Source: a secondary endosymbiont of Ctenarytaina eucalypti
GTDB lineage: Bacteria; Pseudomonadota; Gammaproteobacteria; Enterobacterales; Enterobacteriaceae
Direction of reading: 5' to 3'
DNA length: 64,000 nt
Assembly: GCF_000287335.1 (NCBI RefSeq)
Contig: NC_018419.1
Location: 806,001 to 870,000, forward strand
Each line of letters starts with the position of its first letter. Within the stretch, counting starts at the first letter, position 1. Position numbers and translations under genes: made by a program. Shown in pieces: positions 1-11,260 of the stretch. The notes beneath the pieces were generated by a model that did not search any database, was not told where the DNA came from, and saw only the letters and a program-made list of their open reading frames with translations.

Positions 1-255
1 GATACTTTATTCCAAATAAAATATTTGCAACAGGCAGATGCGGTACTAGCTATGTACCACGATCAAGGGCTACCGGTGATAAAATATCAGGGATTCGGCC
101 GTACGGTTAATATCACGCTGGGGCTTCCTTTTATTCGTACGTCCGTTGACCATGGCACAGCTCTAGAGCTATCGGGTTCAGGATATGCAAAGGCTGGCAG
201 TATTAAAACTGCTCTGAATCTTACCATAAGAATGATTAGAAATCGTAATGAATAA
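1..255 (+). CDS. pdxA: 4-hydroxythreonine-4-phosphate dehydrogenase, C-terminal part
   Basis: This is the 3' end of pdxA; the reading frame is open from base 1, so the start lies outside the window. The enzyme oxidises 4-phosphohydroxy-L-threonine with NAD in the deoxyxylulose-5-phosphate-dependent branch of pyridoxal 5'-phosphate (vitamin B6) synthesis in the cytosol. The visible 84 codons match the E. coli C-terminus closely, including [16 protein letters not shown], whose histidine is a metal ligand in the family, and [17 protein letters not shown]. The stop codon overlaps the rsmA start by 8 nt, the arrangement known from E. coli, which suggests cotranscription and translational coupling. 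Retention fits an organism that makes its own or its host's B6 (inference). Confidence 0.96.
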   Translation, partial: DTLFQIKYLQQADAVLAMYHDQGLPVIKYQGFGRTVNITLGLPFIRTSVDHGTALELSGSGYAKAGSIKTALNLTIRMIRNRNE

Positions 256-1066
256 CCGCGTTTATCGGGGGCATGTAGCTCAAAAGCATTTCGGCCAGCA
301 CTTTTTGCACGATAAAAAAATGATCGACACTATTGTTTCTGCTATTCATCCCGAGGCAGGCGATGCAATGGTTGAAATAGGGCCTGGATTAGGTGCCCTG
401 ACTGCGCTCGTGGCAGCGCGCGTTAACGCCATGACTGTAATTGAAGTTGACCGTGATTTAATTAACCGCCTAGCTACTCATTTTTTTTTACGGGGCCGGC
501 TGAACATCAAAAACCAGGACGCGCTGACAGTAAATTTTTCCGAGCTTTCCAACGAGTTGGGACGGCCTCTTCGGGTATTTGGTAACCTGCCTTACAATAT
601 TTCCACACCGCTGATTTTTCATCTCTTCCAATATACTCATGTTGTTCGTGACATGCACTTTATGCTGCAAAAAGAAGTAGTCAACCGGCTCATAGCGCGT
701 CCGAACAGTAAATCCTACGGCCGATTAAGCGTCATGGCCCAATACTACTGCGATATTATCCCGATACTGGAGGTGCAGCCGGCTTCATTTCGGCCGGTTC
801 CAAAAGTGGATTCAGCGGTCGTGCGTCTAGTGCCCTATTTGACGCTACCGTTTCCAGTCTACGATTTAAACACACTGACTACCTTAACTAAAGTGGTCTT
901 CAACCAGCGCCGCAAGACGCTGCGTAATAGCCTTGCTAATCTTTTTAGTGTACAACAACTAGAAGAACAGAATATAGACGCGACGCTACGCGCAGAAAAT
1001 GTGAGCGTTGAGCATTACTGCCGATTAGCTAACGTTCTTACGGAACGTTCTATTGCAAAAAACTAA
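248..1066 (+). CDS. rsmA: 16S rRNA (adenine1518/1519-N6)-dimethyltransferase
   Basis: RsmA (KsgA) dimethylates two adjacent adenines in the 3'-terminal hairpin of 16S rRNA as a late step and checkpoint of 30S assembly. The 272-residue protein has the family's usual length (273 in E. coli). It begins MNNRV as in E. coli, carries the SAM-binding loop EIGPGLG at about residues 43-49 and the catalytic NLPY at about 113-116. The basic [12 protein letters not shown] stretch used for RNA contact is also conserved. The ATG start overlaps the end of pdxA by 8 nt. Downstream the partner genes would be apaG and apaH; apaG is a fossil here, so the old operon is broken after rsmA. Confidence 0.97.
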   Translation: MNNRVYRGHVAQKHFGQHFLHDKKMIDTIVSAIHPEAGDAMVEIGPGLGALTALVAARVNAMTVIEVDRDLINRLATHFFLRGRLNIKNQDALTVNFSELSNELGRPLRVFGNLPYNISTPLIFHLFQYTHVVRDMHFMLQKEVVNRLIARPNSKSYGRLSVMAQYYCDIIPILEVQPASFRPVPKVDSAVVRLVPYLTLPFPVYDLNTLTTLTKVVFNQRRKTLRNSLANLFSVQQLEEQNIDATLRAENVSVEHYCRLANVLTERSIAKN

Positions 1067-1384
1067 TATCAGTATTATGGTGATTCACCGCTCATCTAAT
1101 CTCTAATAACGGATTTAAAAAACTTTTTGCAAGAAAACGGCTGTATCCTCCGCCTGTAGAAAGTTTCTCGATGCAACATGCTAAGCCATCTCGGAAGTGC
1201 TGTTTTCTCGTAATCTTCAAATGCATGATCTGAGTCTGTCTGTTTAAAAATAGAATTTTATGCTTTTATGCTAGTCTATTTTAGTGGGGAAATATTCTTC
1301 CTCGGCTATAATGTTTTTTCATGAGCCCTTACTTTCACTGCATTATATAACATTATACGGATGCATCTGATGACGCGTTAGGTA
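1067..1384. other. Spacer between rsmA and the apaG fossil
   Basis: About 320 bases of AT-rich DNA with stops in all frames. In E. coli rsmA and apaG nearly touch, so this stretch is either an insertion or local expansion. I see no gene, promoter of note or repeat in it. Confidence 0.5.
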
Positions 1385-1765
1385 TTCATAACATCAATTG
1401 ACTCAATAAATATGTTCAGACATGTATATTAGCGAAATGATATTTTCTAGAATAAACAGCCTTAGCGTTTCCCCTATACGCTAAGATCGAGTAATATTAG
1501 AAACTGGTTTATGAAGATGCCTCATCTTTACTGCGATATCAAAAAAAGCATTAACAGCCAAGAAAGTCAGGTGAAGGTAGAGAGTGTAATGGGCAAACAG
1601 CCCACACTCTTTCGCGGTAAAGAGCGTCAAGATATTCTTAGTACGGTATTAGTTAATCAGAATCGTAAAATAAAGACTTATCAAGATATTTTTTAAATCA
1701 GCGCAGCCAGGGCTAAGTTACCATTCCCTTGCTTTCTCGTGGCAAAACTTTCTCTGATACACTAC
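1385..1765 (+). pseudogene. apaG: Decayed apaG between rsmA and apaH
   Basis: Read on the plus strand, this stretch aligns over nearly its full length with E. coli ApaG (125 aa). The start codon position is now TTC and the first codons read FITSI (E. coli MINSP), followed by HVY (SVY). FPYTL matches FAYTV, then IRN matches exactly. The middle contains SQESQVKVESVMGKQP against GRETEVQGEGVVGVQP, and the end reads [10 protein letters not shown] against FRLAVPTLIH. The old stop codon has become TAC at about 1763-1765, just before the apaH ATG. In-frame stops lie at about 1430, 1448, 1463 and 1694, with small indels only. A 61-codon ORF at 1511-1696 is just an open part of this fossil. ApaG is a small protein linked to divalent-cation and ApaH functions; it must be non-functional here. 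Confidence 0.85.
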
Positions 1766-1770
1766 TCACT

Positions 1771-2604
1771 ATGTCCACTTATTTAATTGGTGATATTCAC
1801 GGCTGCTTTGACGAGCTAAAGCTCATATTATCCCATGTTCGCTTTAATCCAGAGCTAGATACCCTATGGCTCACTGGGGATCTTGTCGCGCGCGGTCCTG
1901 GGTCGCTGGAAGTGCTACGCTTAGTGCGTAGCTTTGGCTATAACCTGCGTATGGTTCTGGGAAATCATGATCTACATTTATTAGCCGTCTATGCCGGTAT
2001 CGGCCGAAATAAGCCTGACGATCGCATTACAGCACTACTAGATGCGCCAGATGCAGATGAATTAATCTACTGGCTTCGCCATCAGCCAGTACTACAAGTA
2101 GATGAGAATAAAAAATTAATCATGGCTCATGCTGGTATTACTCCACAGTGGGATCTTGCGACAGCGCGTCAATGCGCCCGCGAGGTTGAGGAGGTGTTGA
2201 GGAGTGATAGGTATCCACTATTCCTTAATGCCATGTATAGCCATCATATGCCAAAAAATTGGAGTTCTGAACTCAGCGGGCTTGCACGTTTTCAGTTCAG
2301 CATCAGCGTTTTCACGCGAATGCGCTACTGCTTTTCGGATGGAGCATTGGAAATGAATTGCAAGGATGCTCCAGAAAAAGCACCTGCAGCTCTACACCCC
2401 TGGTTTGAACTACCGAGCCAGCTATCCACGTGTTACAGCATCGTCTTCGGTCACTGGGCTTCACTAATGGGACATAGAAAAAAAACGAATATATATGGGA
2501 TCGACACCGGCTGCTGCTGGGGAGGAAAACTAACCTTACTGCACTGGGAGGAGAAAGCCTTTACTCGTGTTCTCTCAAATTTGCAGCATAAGACCAACAT
2601 ATAA
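1771..2604 (+). CDS. apaH: Bis(5'-nucleosyl)-tetraphosphatase, symmetrical
   Basis: ApaH hydrolyses diadenosine tetraphosphate (Ap4A) to two ADP and also decaps Np4-capped RNA. It is a calcineurin-type metallophosphatase. The ATG at 1771 gives [12 protein letters not shown], matching the E. coli N-terminus; an in-frame TTG at 1729 lies in the apaG fossil and is rejected. Metal-site motifs are intact: GDIHG near residue 7, [23 protein letters not shown] and HAGITPQWD. Length is 277 residues against 280 in E. coli, ending with a slightly diverged tail. It is the last gene of the old pdxA-rsmA-apaG-apaH cluster and converges with folA. Confidence 0.95.
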   Translation: MSTYLIGDIHGCFDELKLILSHVRFNPELDTLWLTGDLVARGPGSLEVLRLVRSFGYNLRMVLGNHDLHLLAVYAGIGRNKPDDRITALLDAPDADELIYWLRHQPVLQVDENKKLIMAHAGITPQWDLATARQCAREVEEVLRSDRYPLFLNAMYSHHMPKNWSSELSGLARFQFSISVFTRMRYCFSDGALEMNCKDAPEKAPAALHPWFELPSQLSTCYSIVFGHWASLMGHRKKTNIYGIDTGCCWGGKLTLLHWEEKAFTRVLSNLQHKTNI

Positions 2605-2607
2605 AAT

Positions 2608-2656
2608 TCTCAATTTTTTTGAGACCAAGAAATACGATGAAAGCTCTTGGGGTCTC
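2608..2656. terminator. Hairpins between convergent apaH and folA
   Basis: Two overlapping hairpins lie between the convergent genes: TCTCAA-TTTTT-TTGAGA (2608-2624), and a larger one pairing GAGACC/AAGA (2621-2630) with TCTT/GGTCTC (2645-2656) across a 2-nt bulge. The T-run precedes rather than follows the larger stem, so neither is a textbook intrinsic terminator, but the location suits a shared transcription end. Confidence 0.35.
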
Positions 2657-2698
2657 TATTAATAAAACATTAGCTTAATGACGAAAAAATTACGTACA

Positions 2699-3223
2699 TC
2701 AGTGCCTCTTGCCTAACCCCCACATCGGATCCGTCTTCCATCGGGATCGTTCTAAAACTTCAAAGCGATAGCGGATCCTGCATTTCTCCTCATCTATGTC
2801 ATGAGATTCAGTAAAGGTACATTTCCATTCAGCCGTCTGATAGCAGGGAAACCAGGTGTCGCCATCTACCGTAGCGTCAATGTGAGTCAAGTAAAGCCTG
2901 CTGGCATGTGGTAAAAAAGTTTCGTACACCTTCCCTCCACCGATTACCATTACTTCTTTTACTGCGCCCGCCGCAGCTAGAGCTATCTGAGGCGTTGATG
3001 CCCAGGTCACATTTTCTGCATCGCCGGGATAAGTGCTTAGCACAATATTATGCCTTCTAGGTAGCGGTTTTCCTATGGACTCAAACGTTTGCCTTCCGAT
3101 GATAACCGGCTTGTTCAGAGTATTTTTTTTAAACCAAGCTAAGTCGTCGGCAATACGCCACGGCATCATATTTTTCATCCCAATAACACGCTCTAGCGCC
3201 AAAGCAGCAATAAGGCTAATCAT
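2699..3223 (-). CDS. folA: Dihydrofolate reductase
   Basis: FolA reduces dihydrofolate to tetrahydrofolate with NADPH, feeding thymidylate, purine and formyl-methionine synthesis. The start [22 protein letters not shown] matches E. coli, the catalytic acid D27 is in place ([13 protein letters not shown]), and the NADPH-site loops [11 protein letters not shown] and [11 protein letters not shown] are intact. The protein is 174 residues against 159 in E. coli. The family end (FEVLERS) is followed by about 14 extra residues, probably from loss of the ancestral stop codon. The gene converges with apaH as in many enterobacteria. The core is clearly under selection; the tail is likely tolerated read-through. 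Confidence 0.95.
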   Translation of the reverse strand: MISLIAALALERVIGMKNMMPWRIADDLAWFKKNTLNKPVIIGRQTFESIGKPLPRRHNIVLSTYPGDAENVTWASTPQIALAAAGAVKEVMVIGGGKVYETFLPHASRLYLTHIDATVDGDTWFPCYQTAEWKCTFTESHDIDEEKCRIRYRFEVLERSRWKTDPMWGLGKRH

Positions 3224-3417
3224 AAATAAGCACTCTTACAGAAAAATGTTTGCATTGTACGGAAAGAAATGCAGGATTTCGATAGCTGTCTCTGTAAGAT
3301 GTCAAAATTTTTAAAGGAACTGAAAATCTTCTTGCTACCAGCACAGTGCAGTACTCAAAGTAGAGAAAAAAGCTATAAGAAGGGTGATTTCCTCTTTTTA
3401 AGCCAATCCAAGGTCTC

Positions 3418-6400
3418 TTAGCCGGTGATTTCCGCGTGCATTTCTTGAACTGAAATGACCTGAGCAGTCGCGTCGGCGTTAAGAGAGATTGCGGTAGCTA
3501 ACCCACCGTTCAACGTTGTATCGTAATGTACTTTATACTGCAAAGCACTCCGCCGGATGAGTTTGTAATCCTCCATAGCTTGACGACCAGCGGTAGTATT
3601 AATGATATAGCTATATTCACCATTTTTGATCCGATCCTGAATATGAGGTCTTCCCTCATGGACTTTATTCACCAGACGTGGATTGATGCCGGCCTCGCCT
3701 AAAATCACGGCTGTTCCGTGGGTGGCATCTAAATCAAAACCAAATTTTATCAGCTGAGCTGCTAAGGCTACTACCCGATCTTTATCGCTTTCACGCACCG
3801 AGAGCAGCGCACGGCCGCTTTTCTTTATGCGCACATGACTGCCAAGCATGGCCTTTGCAAACGCTTCTGCAAAAGTTTTTCCCACACCCATAACCTCGCC
3901 TGTAGAACGCATTTCCGGCCCCAAGCTTGGGTCTACGCCAGGAAATTTATTAAACGGCAGGACAACCTCCTTAACTGAGTAGTAAGGAGGAATGACTTCA
4001 TTTGTTAGACCCTGCTCCACCAAAGATTTTCCTACCATCACTAGAGCCGCAACCTTAGCCAACGGCACACCGGTCGCCTTCGAAACAAACGGCACCGTGC
4101 GCGCGGCTCGAGGATTAACCTCGATAAGGTAGACTTCTCGGTCCTTGACCGCAAACTGAACGTTCATTAACCCTTTAACCTTCAGCTCAAAAGCTAGTTT
4201 TTCTACTTGTTGACGCATGACGTCCTGAATTTCACGGCTCAGCGTATATGCTGGAAGAGAACAAGCCGAATCACCAGAGTGCACGCCCGCCTGCTCGATA
4301 TGCTCCATTATGCCGCCGATCAGTACAGTTTTTCCGTCGCAAACGGCATCAACATCTACTTCTACCGCATCGTCCAAGAAACGATCAAGCAGAACGGGAG
4401 CATCATTGGATACGCTAACCGCACTCTGGAAGTAGCGTAGAAGATCCGTGTCGTCGTAAACAATCTCCATCGCTCTTCCACCAAGAACGTAGGATGGGCG
4501 CACTACAAGTGGATAACCAATCAAAGCAGCTTTTTCTAACGCCAGGTCAAGGGTAGTCACGGTAGCGTTGGCCGGCTGTTGCAAACCAATACGCTTGACC
4601 GCATTCTGAAACCGCTCCCGATCTTCTGCCCGATCGATAGAATCGGGACTTGTTCCAAGCACTGACACGCCTGCCGCTTCCAACGAGCGCGCTAGTTTTA
4701 GAGGTGTTTGCCCACCATATTGCACAATAACGCCCTTGGGATGTTCGATACGTACAATTTCAAGCACATCTTCCAAGGTTACTGGCTCAAAGTAAAGACG
4801 GTCCGAACTATCGTAATCGGTGGAAACTGTTTCAGGATTACAGTTGACCATGATGGTCTCGTAACCGTCTTCCCGTAATGCCAATGAGGCGTGTACGCAA
4901 CAGTAATCAAACTCAATGCCCTGGCCTATCCGGTTTGGACCGCCACCTAGCACCATAATTTTCTGGGGATTCTGATTAGGCAAGGATTCGCATTCCTCAT
5001 CATAGGTCGAGTACATATAAGCAGTATTGGTCGAAAACTCACCAGCGCAGGTATCAATCCGCTTATATACTGGATGCAGATTATAGCTTTCTCGTAATTT
5101 ACGTATAGCCTCCTCTTTAACACCTACTAAGCGGGCCAGCCGTGCATCGGCAAATCCTTTGCGTTTTAACTGCCGCAGGTAATCATTGCTGAGAATAGCA
5201 ATTCCCCCTATCGACACGTCGTTTTCCATCTCGACCAGCTCCTCGATTTGCATAAGAAACCAACGGTCGATATTCGTCAGGTTGAACACGCCATCTACTG
5301 ACATACCAGCGCGAAACGCATCTGCCACATACCAGATGCGTTCGCTACCAGGCTCTTTCAGCTCGCGCCGCAAAATAGTCAAAGCTTGAGGATCGTCGAG
5401 ATTAACCTTAGGATCAAATCCACTTACACCAACCTCCAATCCACGTAGTGCTTTTTGCAGCGACTCCTGCTGGGTACGCCCGATCGCCATGACTTCACCT
5501 ACCGATTTCATCTGCGTAGTCAGGCGGTCATTTGTTCCCGCGAACTTCTCAAAATTAAAGCGCGGGATTTTGGTCACTACATAGTCGATAGAGGGCTCAA
5601 AAGAGGCAGGGGTGCGGCTCCCGGTAATGTCGTTCATGAGCTCATCGAGCGTATACCCTACTGCTAGCTTCGCAGCCACTTTGGCGATAGGGAAGCCCGT
5701 CGCCTTGGAGGCAAGAGCAGAGGAACGAGAAACACGCGGATTCATCTCGATAATAAGAAGCCGTCCATTTTTCGGATTGACCGCAAACTGAACGTTAGCC
5801 CCGCCAGTTTCGACGCCAATTTCGCGCAATACTGCCATCGAAGCGTTACGCATGATTTGGTATTCTTTATCAGTTAGAGTCTGCGCAGGCGCGACGGTTA
5901 TTGAGTCGCCGGTGTGAATTCCCATCGGATCTACGTTCTCGATAGCACAAACAATGATACAGTTATCTTTTTTATCGCGTACTACCTCCATCTCATACTC
6001 TTTCCATCCAATGAGAGACTCATCAATGAGTAATTCGCTGGTGGGCGATAAATCTATGCCCCGTTCGCAAAGCTCTTCAAACTCTTCGCGATTATAAGCA
6101 ATACCACCGCCAGTGCCGCCCATGGTGAACGAAGGGCGGATAATACAGGGGAAGCCAATCTCAGCATCGGCTACCACCGCCAGTGCCTCGTGTATGGTAT
6201 GGGCAATGCCGGAACGGGCAGTATCTAAGCCGATATTTTTCATCGCCCGCACAAAACGCTGCCGGTCTTCTGCCTTATCAATCGCGTCGGCAGTGGCTCC
6301 GATCATCTCTACACTGAATGCTGTCATTACCCCCTCACGTTCGAGATCTAGGGCGCAATTTAGTGCTGTCTGGCCTCCCATGGTTGGCAAAAGTGCATCT

Positions 6401-6648
6401 GGCTGCTCTTTCTCGATAATTTTACGCACGACTTCCCAGTGAATAGGCTCGATATAGGTAGCGTCGGCTATATCAGGATCAGTCATAATTGTGGCTGGGT
6501 TAGAATTCACCAGCACCACGCGATACCCCTCCTCTCGTAGTGCCTTACACGCTTGCACACCGGCATAATCGAACTCGCATGCCTGGCCGATAACGATAGG
6601 ACCGGCGCCCAGGATCAGGATACTTTTTATATCGGTACGTTTTGGCAT
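3418..6648 (-). CDS. carB: Carbamoyl-phosphate synthase, large subunit
   Basis: CarB makes carbamoyl phosphate from bicarbonate, two ATP and the ammonia channelled from CarA, for both pyrimidine and arginine synthesis. The 1076-residue protein has the family layout: a first ATP-grasp carboxyphosphate half, an oligomerisation segment, a second ATP-grasp carbamate half (beginning near [20 protein letters not shown]) and a C-terminal allosteric domain. The frame stays open 56 codons upstream of the true start. [17 protein letters not shown] matches the E. coli N-terminus, so the ATG ending at 6648 is chosen. A GGAG lies just ahead of it inside the carA end. Only one base separates the carA stop from this ATG, so translation is probably coupled. 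Confidence 0.97.
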   Translation of the reverse strand: MPKRTDIKSILILGAGPIVIGQACEFDYAGVQACKALREEGYRVVLVNSNPATIMTDPDIADATYIEPIHWEVVRKIIEKEQPDALLPTMGGQTALNCALDLEREGVMTAFSVEMIGATADAIDKAEDRQRFVRAMKNIGLDTARSGIAHTIHEALAVVADAEIGFPCIIRPSFTMGGTGGGIAYNREEFEELCERGIDLSPTSELLIDESLIGWKEYEMEVVRDKKDNCIIVCAIENVDPMGIHTGDSITVAPAQTLTDKEYQIMRNASMAVLREIGVETGGANVQFAVNPKNGRLLIIEMNPRVSRSSALASKATGFPIAKVAAKLAVGYTLDELMNDITGSRTPASFEPSIDYVVTKIPRFNFEKFAGTNDRLTTQMKSVGEVMAIGRTQQESLQKALRGLEVGVSGFDPKVNLDDPQALTILRRELKEPGSERIWYVADAFRAGMSVDGVFNLTNIDRWFLMQIEELVEMENDVSIGGIAILSNDYLRQLKRKGFADARLARLVGVKEEAIRKLRESYNLHPVYKRIDTCAGEFSTNTAYMYSTYDEECESLPNQNPQKIMVLGGGPNRIGQGIEFDYCCVHASLALREDGYETIMVNCNPETVSTDYDSSDRLYFEPVTLEDVLEIVRIEHPKGVIVQYGGQTPLKLARSLEAAGVSVLGTSPDSIDRAEDRERFQNAVKRIGLQQPANATVTTLDLALEKAALIGYPLVVRPSYVLGGRAMEIVYDDTDLLRYFQSAVSVSNDAPVLLDRFLDDAVEVDVDAVCDGKTVLIGGIMEHIEQAGVHSGDSACSLPAYTLSREIQDVMRQQVEKLAFELKVKGLMNVQFAVKDREVYLIEVNPRAARTVPFVSKATGVPLAKVAALVMVGKSLVEQGLTNEVIPPYYSVKEVVLPFNKFPGVDPSLGPEMRSTGEVMGVGKTFAEAFAKAMLGSHVRIKKSGRALLSVRESDKDRVVALAAQLIKFGFDLDATHGTAVILGEAGINPRLVNKVHEGRPHIQDRIKNGEYSYIINTTAGRQAMEDYKLIRRSALQYKVHYDTTLNGGLATAISLNADATAQVISVQEMHAEITG

Positions 6649-6649
6649 C

Positions 6650-7810
6650 TCAGGCTCCGAGTACGTTAGGGTGTGAGCGATAAGCGTTAATGAGTTCGAT
6701 GAAATGATCAAACAGCGGCGCAGCAGCATCGTGCGGGCCCGGGCTAGCCTCAGGATGCCCCTGAAAGCTGAACGCCGGTTTCTCGGTATGATGCAATCCC
6801 TGTAGCGTACCATCAAATAGTGACGTATGAGTTACACGGAGGCTAAGCGGCAGCCTGTTCTCGTCTACCGCGAAACTGTGATTCTGGGTGGTGATCATCA
6901 CTCTATCGGCCAGCAAATCTTTTACTGGATGGTTCGCACCATGGTGGCCATGCTTCATCTTTACAGTCTTGGCGCCACTAGCTAAAGCTAGTAATTGATG
7001 ACCCAGGCAAATTCCGAACAACGGAATCTTTTTGGTAAGCAATATTTGGATGGCTTCGACGGCGTAATCACAGGGCGACGGATCCCCAGGGCCGTTGGAC
7101 AGGAAAATGCCGTCGGGATTCATAGCTAACACTATTTCAGCAGGAGTCTGTGCAGGTACGACCGTCACACTACAGCCTCGGTCTACGAGCATACGCATGA
7201 TATTACGCTTGATTCCATAGTCATAGGCAACCACATGATACAATAGAGGCGTTATTGGGGGAGAGAGTAAGCCCCCTTCTAGAGCCCAACTACCCTGTGT
7301 CCAGATGTACTGTTCTGTAGTACTTACTGCTTTGACCAAATCTACGCCCTTTAGCCCTGGAAAGTCACGAGCCTTCTGCAGAGCCAAAGATGCATCTGGA
7401 CTATCGCCAGCGATGACGCAGCCGTTTTTCGCTCCTTGCTCCCGCAGCAACCGCGTTAGCTTTCGGGTATCAATATCGGCAATGCCGACAATGTTATGCT
7501 GCCTCAAATAGTCAGATAGAGGTAGCGTATTGCGAAAGTTGCTAGCGATAGGTGCTAGGTCGCGGATTACTAACGCCTTTGGCTGAACACAAGGTGATTC
7601 CTCGTCTGACGCATTGGTGCCAGTATTACCGATATGGGGATAAGTAAGAGTAACGATTTGGGAGGCATAGGAAGGATCAGTGAGGATCTCTTGATAACCA
7701 GTTATTGATGTATTGAATACCACCTCCCCTACAGCAATGCCCTCCACCCCAATCGCCCGACCGTGGAATTGGGTGCCGTCTTCTAGAACTAATAGCGCTG
7801 ACTTTATCAA
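6650..7810 (-). CDS. carA: Carbamoyl-phosphate synthase, small (glutaminase) subunit
   Basis: CarA is the class I glutamine amidotransferase that supplies ammonia to CarB. The C-terminal amidotransferase domain shows the nucleophile in [13 protein letters not shown] and the His/Glu pair in [16 protein letters not shown]. The N-terminal domain is conserved too ([15 protein letters not shown]). I place the start at the TTG that begins [12 protein letters not shown], where the family starts. Two more in-frame TTGs lie at 7816 and 7828, and the one at 7816 has the best-spaced GGAG, so the start is uncertain by a few codons. The C-terminus carries about four extra residues, bringing the stop to one base from carB. 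In E. coli dapB lies about 0.4 kb upstream; here that gap is over 3 kb. Confidence 0.95.
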   Translation of the reverse strand: MIKSALLVLEDGTQFHGRAIGVEGIAVGEVVFNTSITGYQEILTDPSYASQIVTLTYPHIGNTGTNASDEESPCVQPKALVIRDLAPIASNFRNTLPLSDYLRQHNIVGIADIDTRKLTRLLREQGAKNGCVIAGDSPDASLALQKARDFPGLKGVDLVKAVSTTEQYIWTQGSWALEGGLLSPPITPLLYHVVAYDYGIKRNIMRMLVDRGCSVTVVPAQTPAEIVLAMNPDGIFLSNGPGDPSPCDYAVEAIQILLTKKIPLFGICLGHQLLALASGAKTVKMKHGHHGANHPVKDLLADRVMITTQNHSFAVDENRLPLSLRVTHTSLFDGTLQGLHHTEKPAFSFQGHPEASPGPHDAAAPLFDHFIELINAYRSHPNVLGA

Positions 7811-10359
7811 GCTCAAAACATTCTCCAAAAAACTTTTTAGTCATAATAGTTTCATATTAATTCATTTAAAAGGAATAAATCAATGCATAAAAAACCCATA
7901 AAAAATTTATTGAATGGTCTGAAGTTTTTCAAACTTTAAGGAGATAGAAAGGTTGTTGCAACACGATGAGGACGCTATTTGGTATTACTGATAGTATCAT
8001 CTCTCTTCAATAATTTAACTCATGCTATTTTTTTTTGAAAATAGACATTTACCACATATGCACTGAGGCTGGATCTTAATTTCTTTCAATTAAGATCGTC
8101 TTTGGTATTATTAAAGAGATCGGTCAGAGATTACTGCATCAGAAGAGCATGCCGTTTTTGCTCATCTTCGCCAGTACTGTTCTGTTAAAAATACGGTGAA
8201 CGCTTATAAAGCTTCTGTAATGCAAGATAGGCATGTAGCATGTTTCTTAGGACATGACGGGAATGCATTAATCAATTTGCAACTTATCAAGATGCTGTTG
8301 CAAAGATGCGGGCACGAATCATTTTTCAGCATGATGGTTAAAACCATTTACTGCTAGAAAACGAACGTTTAGACGTGATAACAGTACTTTTGGAGAGTTT
8401 GTGATAACATCGCTTTGGAAGTTTTTTAAAAAAAGACACCGGCGCTTCCGGATGCAATCACGTCTATACCAGACTTATCTGGGCGATAGAAGCTGGTGGC
8501 GCTTATGATACAGGGTTGTTTTTTTACCATTATCTATTTAAGAGAGAGCATAAGGCCGTTTATGTTGAGTCGAGATCGAGCATATGACTTAGATACATAA
8601 TATTAGCTCATTGAAGTATTTAAAATGAGGACGTGAAGCACGTGGTAGATGGATAGCAAGAGTCAAAACGCTCTACGCAATGAAGCGTCTTAAGCAAAAA
8701 TTTAATAGCGTTACAATAGGCCCTCTTATTAGGGTACTCAGCATAAACGCTTAACAAATTTGACTGTATGCTGTCGAGATAAATCAGTGCACTACGCCGA
8801 TACTATGCAATCTATTTTTTAATATAATACAGCCATCAGTAAGGATTATAATCTCATGTGTCATGAGATATCTAACTACAGGATGCCTTTACACCCCGCG
8901 CTGCCTTCTGCTGGGCCATGCACTACTACACCCTGCATTTCTCTACCCTGCATTTCTCTCTTTACTAAAAAATTAAACACCGTTCTTATCGCGCACTCCA
9001 ATTAGTACTGTCAGCACATTTTAGCATTGCTATGCTAATAGCAAATGCCTGTACCCACTTTCTGTGGAAAGACCAGACCCACCATCTTTGAGTATGCAGC
9101 CTTAACAAGTTTCCAAATTCAGTCAATGAATGTCTGTACGATGCTCGGAAATAGGCTACACACCTAGTGCATCATGTACACCGCAGGCATTCATTCTATC
9201 TTTATCAGAATCACCCTCAATGTAGGATGAGTAGGAGCGGTATCCTCTGCCCATCCAGCATTCGCTAACTCAGCTCACTCATATTGTTGAAGACCCTACT
9301 TCTTCCGGGACCTGTTGTCGGTTATTAAGTGAGTAACGCACTCTAAACTATAGCTTTACTATACAAACTGTTTTGTGCAACGCAGGCAGCGCACTTCGCG
9401 CATGCTCCGCTAACTTCCTTTTATGTTCAAAGAAGTCTAAGATCGAGCAAGATGTCCGGATTGCGATATAACATCAAACGATATTAAAACTATCACTACT
9501 TTCATGCTCTGCACTAGAAACCAGTCGATGTCATGCAGATTTCGGGGTACGTGCTGTTTAAACGGGTACGGCTAGAAATGTGCATTTATCTGCTATCTGA
9601 GGTGCTTTCCAGACGATATTTGGCTATAACACTAATTTTATTTTCTGTGTTGCATGAACGACATCGATAAACATAATGCGTTCATTTTTACTATGTTTTT
9701 TATTACATTATAAATTTTCAGAAATGCCAACTACATTTCTAAAGGGCATGTTTTAGGGAACACACTCCCCGCAAGCCTTCTATAAAACAAAACCGTTAAG
9801 GTACAACCATCGCATCATACTTGGAATGAACTGCCGGATACCACAACATGCAGAAATTTTTTCAAAACTAATCAATATCGTCCAAGGAATTTTAATTTTA
9901 ATAGCCCATTTATCTTTTGATTTTCTCTTAATGCGGATAACTATCAGAGTCGCGATTTTAAGTCGTAAGTGCCTTATTTATTCATTGAGTCATTGAGGTA
10001 ATTGAATAACGTAGTTTCACATAATATATTGCGAGTGTGAAGTTATTTCTGATGTTTATTTATCTTCGTAAAAAAAGAAAAAACCGTATCATTATTCATA
10101 TACATGAGAGTCGACATGTTCTACCAAGAAAAAATTTCTAAGATTTTTTCGATATTTTTGTTGGGTGAATGATCATTCCCATGATATGGATAGCTGTTAT
10201 GAAAAACAGTATCATCAATCATTTTTATTAATACAGAAAAATGCTTAAATAAAAAATTGCCTACAATTTAGATCTTGTTTTGTGTTGCTTGTACTTATAT
10301 TGACGTGTATAGAAAAAATCTACTTTTACTACAACGTCCAGTAACTTCTCAGAAAAATA
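7811..10359. other. Eroded spacer between dapB and carA
   Basis: About 2.5 kb of AT-rich, stop-rich DNA where E. coli has only a short carAB promoter region. An open stretch without a start codon (8115-8354, plus) matches nothing I recognise and is not longer than chance allows. There is a 9-bp inverted repeat with an 8-nt loop at 8072-8097 and a 15-bp tandem duplication at 8930-8959. I cannot point to a convincing carA promoter or ArgR/PurR site. Confidence 0.5.
8930..8959. repeat. Tandem duplication, 2 x 15 bp
   Basis: ACCCTGCATTTCTCT occurs twice head to tail with no mismatch, in non-coding DNA upstream of carA. It looks like a simple slippage duplication. Confidence 0.9.
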
Positions 10360-11199
10360 TTATAATTTATTAAGATTAAGTACATGCAGCATGTCGAAAA
10401 GACCTTTTTGATGCTTGACAAGCCAAACGGCTGCACGTACTGCCCCTCTAGCGAACGTGATCCTATGCGATGCTTTGTGGGTAATCTCTAGACGTTCACC
10501 ACCCTCCGCAAATATTGCGGTATGCTCCCCTATAATGTTACCCCCTCTAATCGTAGAAAAGCCGATACTTTTCGCTTTGCGCTCGCCCGGATGACTTGCA
10601 CGGTTATATACTGCGCAATGAGCAAAATCCCGCCCGAGTGCGCCGGCGATTGCTTTCCCCATAGTCAGCGCAGTGCCTGACGGGGCATCTACTTTATGGC
10701 GGTGATGCACATCGAGAATCTCAATGTCTGCCTCCTCTCCAATCACCAAGGCTACTTTTTCCAGCAACTTAAGCATTAGATTACCCCCGACACTAAAATT
10801 GGCAGCGAAAACAATGCTCGTTTCCTTTGATGCTGCGTTAATAGTCTCTTTCTGCTCATTGCTGAACCCCGTAGTGCCGATCACGATGCCTTTATGATGC
10901 CGGCGGCAAAAATCAAGGTATATTAGACTGGTAGCAGGACGGGTGAAATCGATAAAAATATCAAAATCTTTTTTTACTGCCGAGAGGTCAGAAGTGATAA
11001 TGACGCCTAGAGCCCCGATTTTGGCCAACTCACCAGCGTCTAGGCCACATAATCCCGAACTGGGTCGGCTTAACACCGCGCCCAAGACCGTTTGCTTTGA
11101 CTCCACCACAGCTTGGATTATCTGGCGTCCCATTCGACCACCCGCGCCGGCAACCGCGATACGCACTGGGGTGACCTGTCTTAAATCATAAAAACTCAT
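10360..11199 (-). CDS. dapB: 4-hydroxy-tetrahydrodipicolinate reductase
   Basis: DapB reduces the DapA product with NAD(P)H on the route to meso-diaminopimelate, needed for peptidoglycan and lysine. The dinucleotide-binding motif [11 protein letters not shown] lies near the N-terminus, IDFTRP and VIGTTGF follow, and the active-site [13 protein letters not shown] is complete. The frame is open 44 codons further upstream, but [18 protein letters not shown] is the first start compatible with the family (279 residues, 273 in E. coli). That ATG has AAGAGAT upstream. With lysC elsewhere in the window this supports a retained aspartate-family pathway. Confidence 0.95.
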   Translation of the reverse strand: MSFYDLRQVTPVRIAVAGAGGRMGRQIIQAVVESKQTVLGAVLSRPSSGLCGLDAGELAKIGALGVIITSDLSAVKKDFDIFIDFTRPATSLIYLDFCRRHHKGIVIGTTGFSNEQKETINAASKETSIVFAANFSVGGNLMLKLLEKVALVIGEEADIEILDVHHRHKVDAPSGTALTMGKAIAGALGRDFAHCAVYNRASHPGERKAKSIGFSTIRGGNIIGEHTAIFAEGGERLEITHKASHRITFARGAVRAAVWLVKHQKGLFDMLHVLNLNKL

Positions 11200-11231
11200 A
11201 TTATATATGATATCTCTTGTGAGTAGAAAAG

Positions 11232-11260
11232 ATTTTATCTCACTTTCGCATTGCCTGCAA
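11232..11260 (-). promoter_or_regulatory. Possible sigma-70 promoter of dapB
   Basis: On the minus strand a TAAAAT (-10 like) sits 17 nt from TTGCAG (weak -35), about 30 nt upstream of the dapB ATG. The -10 and spacing are good but the -35 is poor, so this is only a candidate. Confidence 0.35.

Noticed and set aside
1580-1650. Nested hairpins (AGAGTGT/ACACTCT with GGGC/GCCC, then CTCTTT/AAAGAG) upstream of apaH that looked like an attenuator or riboswitch
   Set aside because: The segment is part of the apaG fossil and can be aligned codon by codon with ApaG, so the stems most likely come from former coding sequence.
1511-1696. 61-codon ORF as a new small gene
   Set aside because: Its translation is an interior piece of decayed ApaG; the frame is open only between two inactivating stops.
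8115-8354. 80-codon open stretch upstream of carA
   Set aside because: It has no start codon and no recognisable similarity. By hand estimate, stretches this long are expected several times over in about 35 kb of AT-rich spacer.
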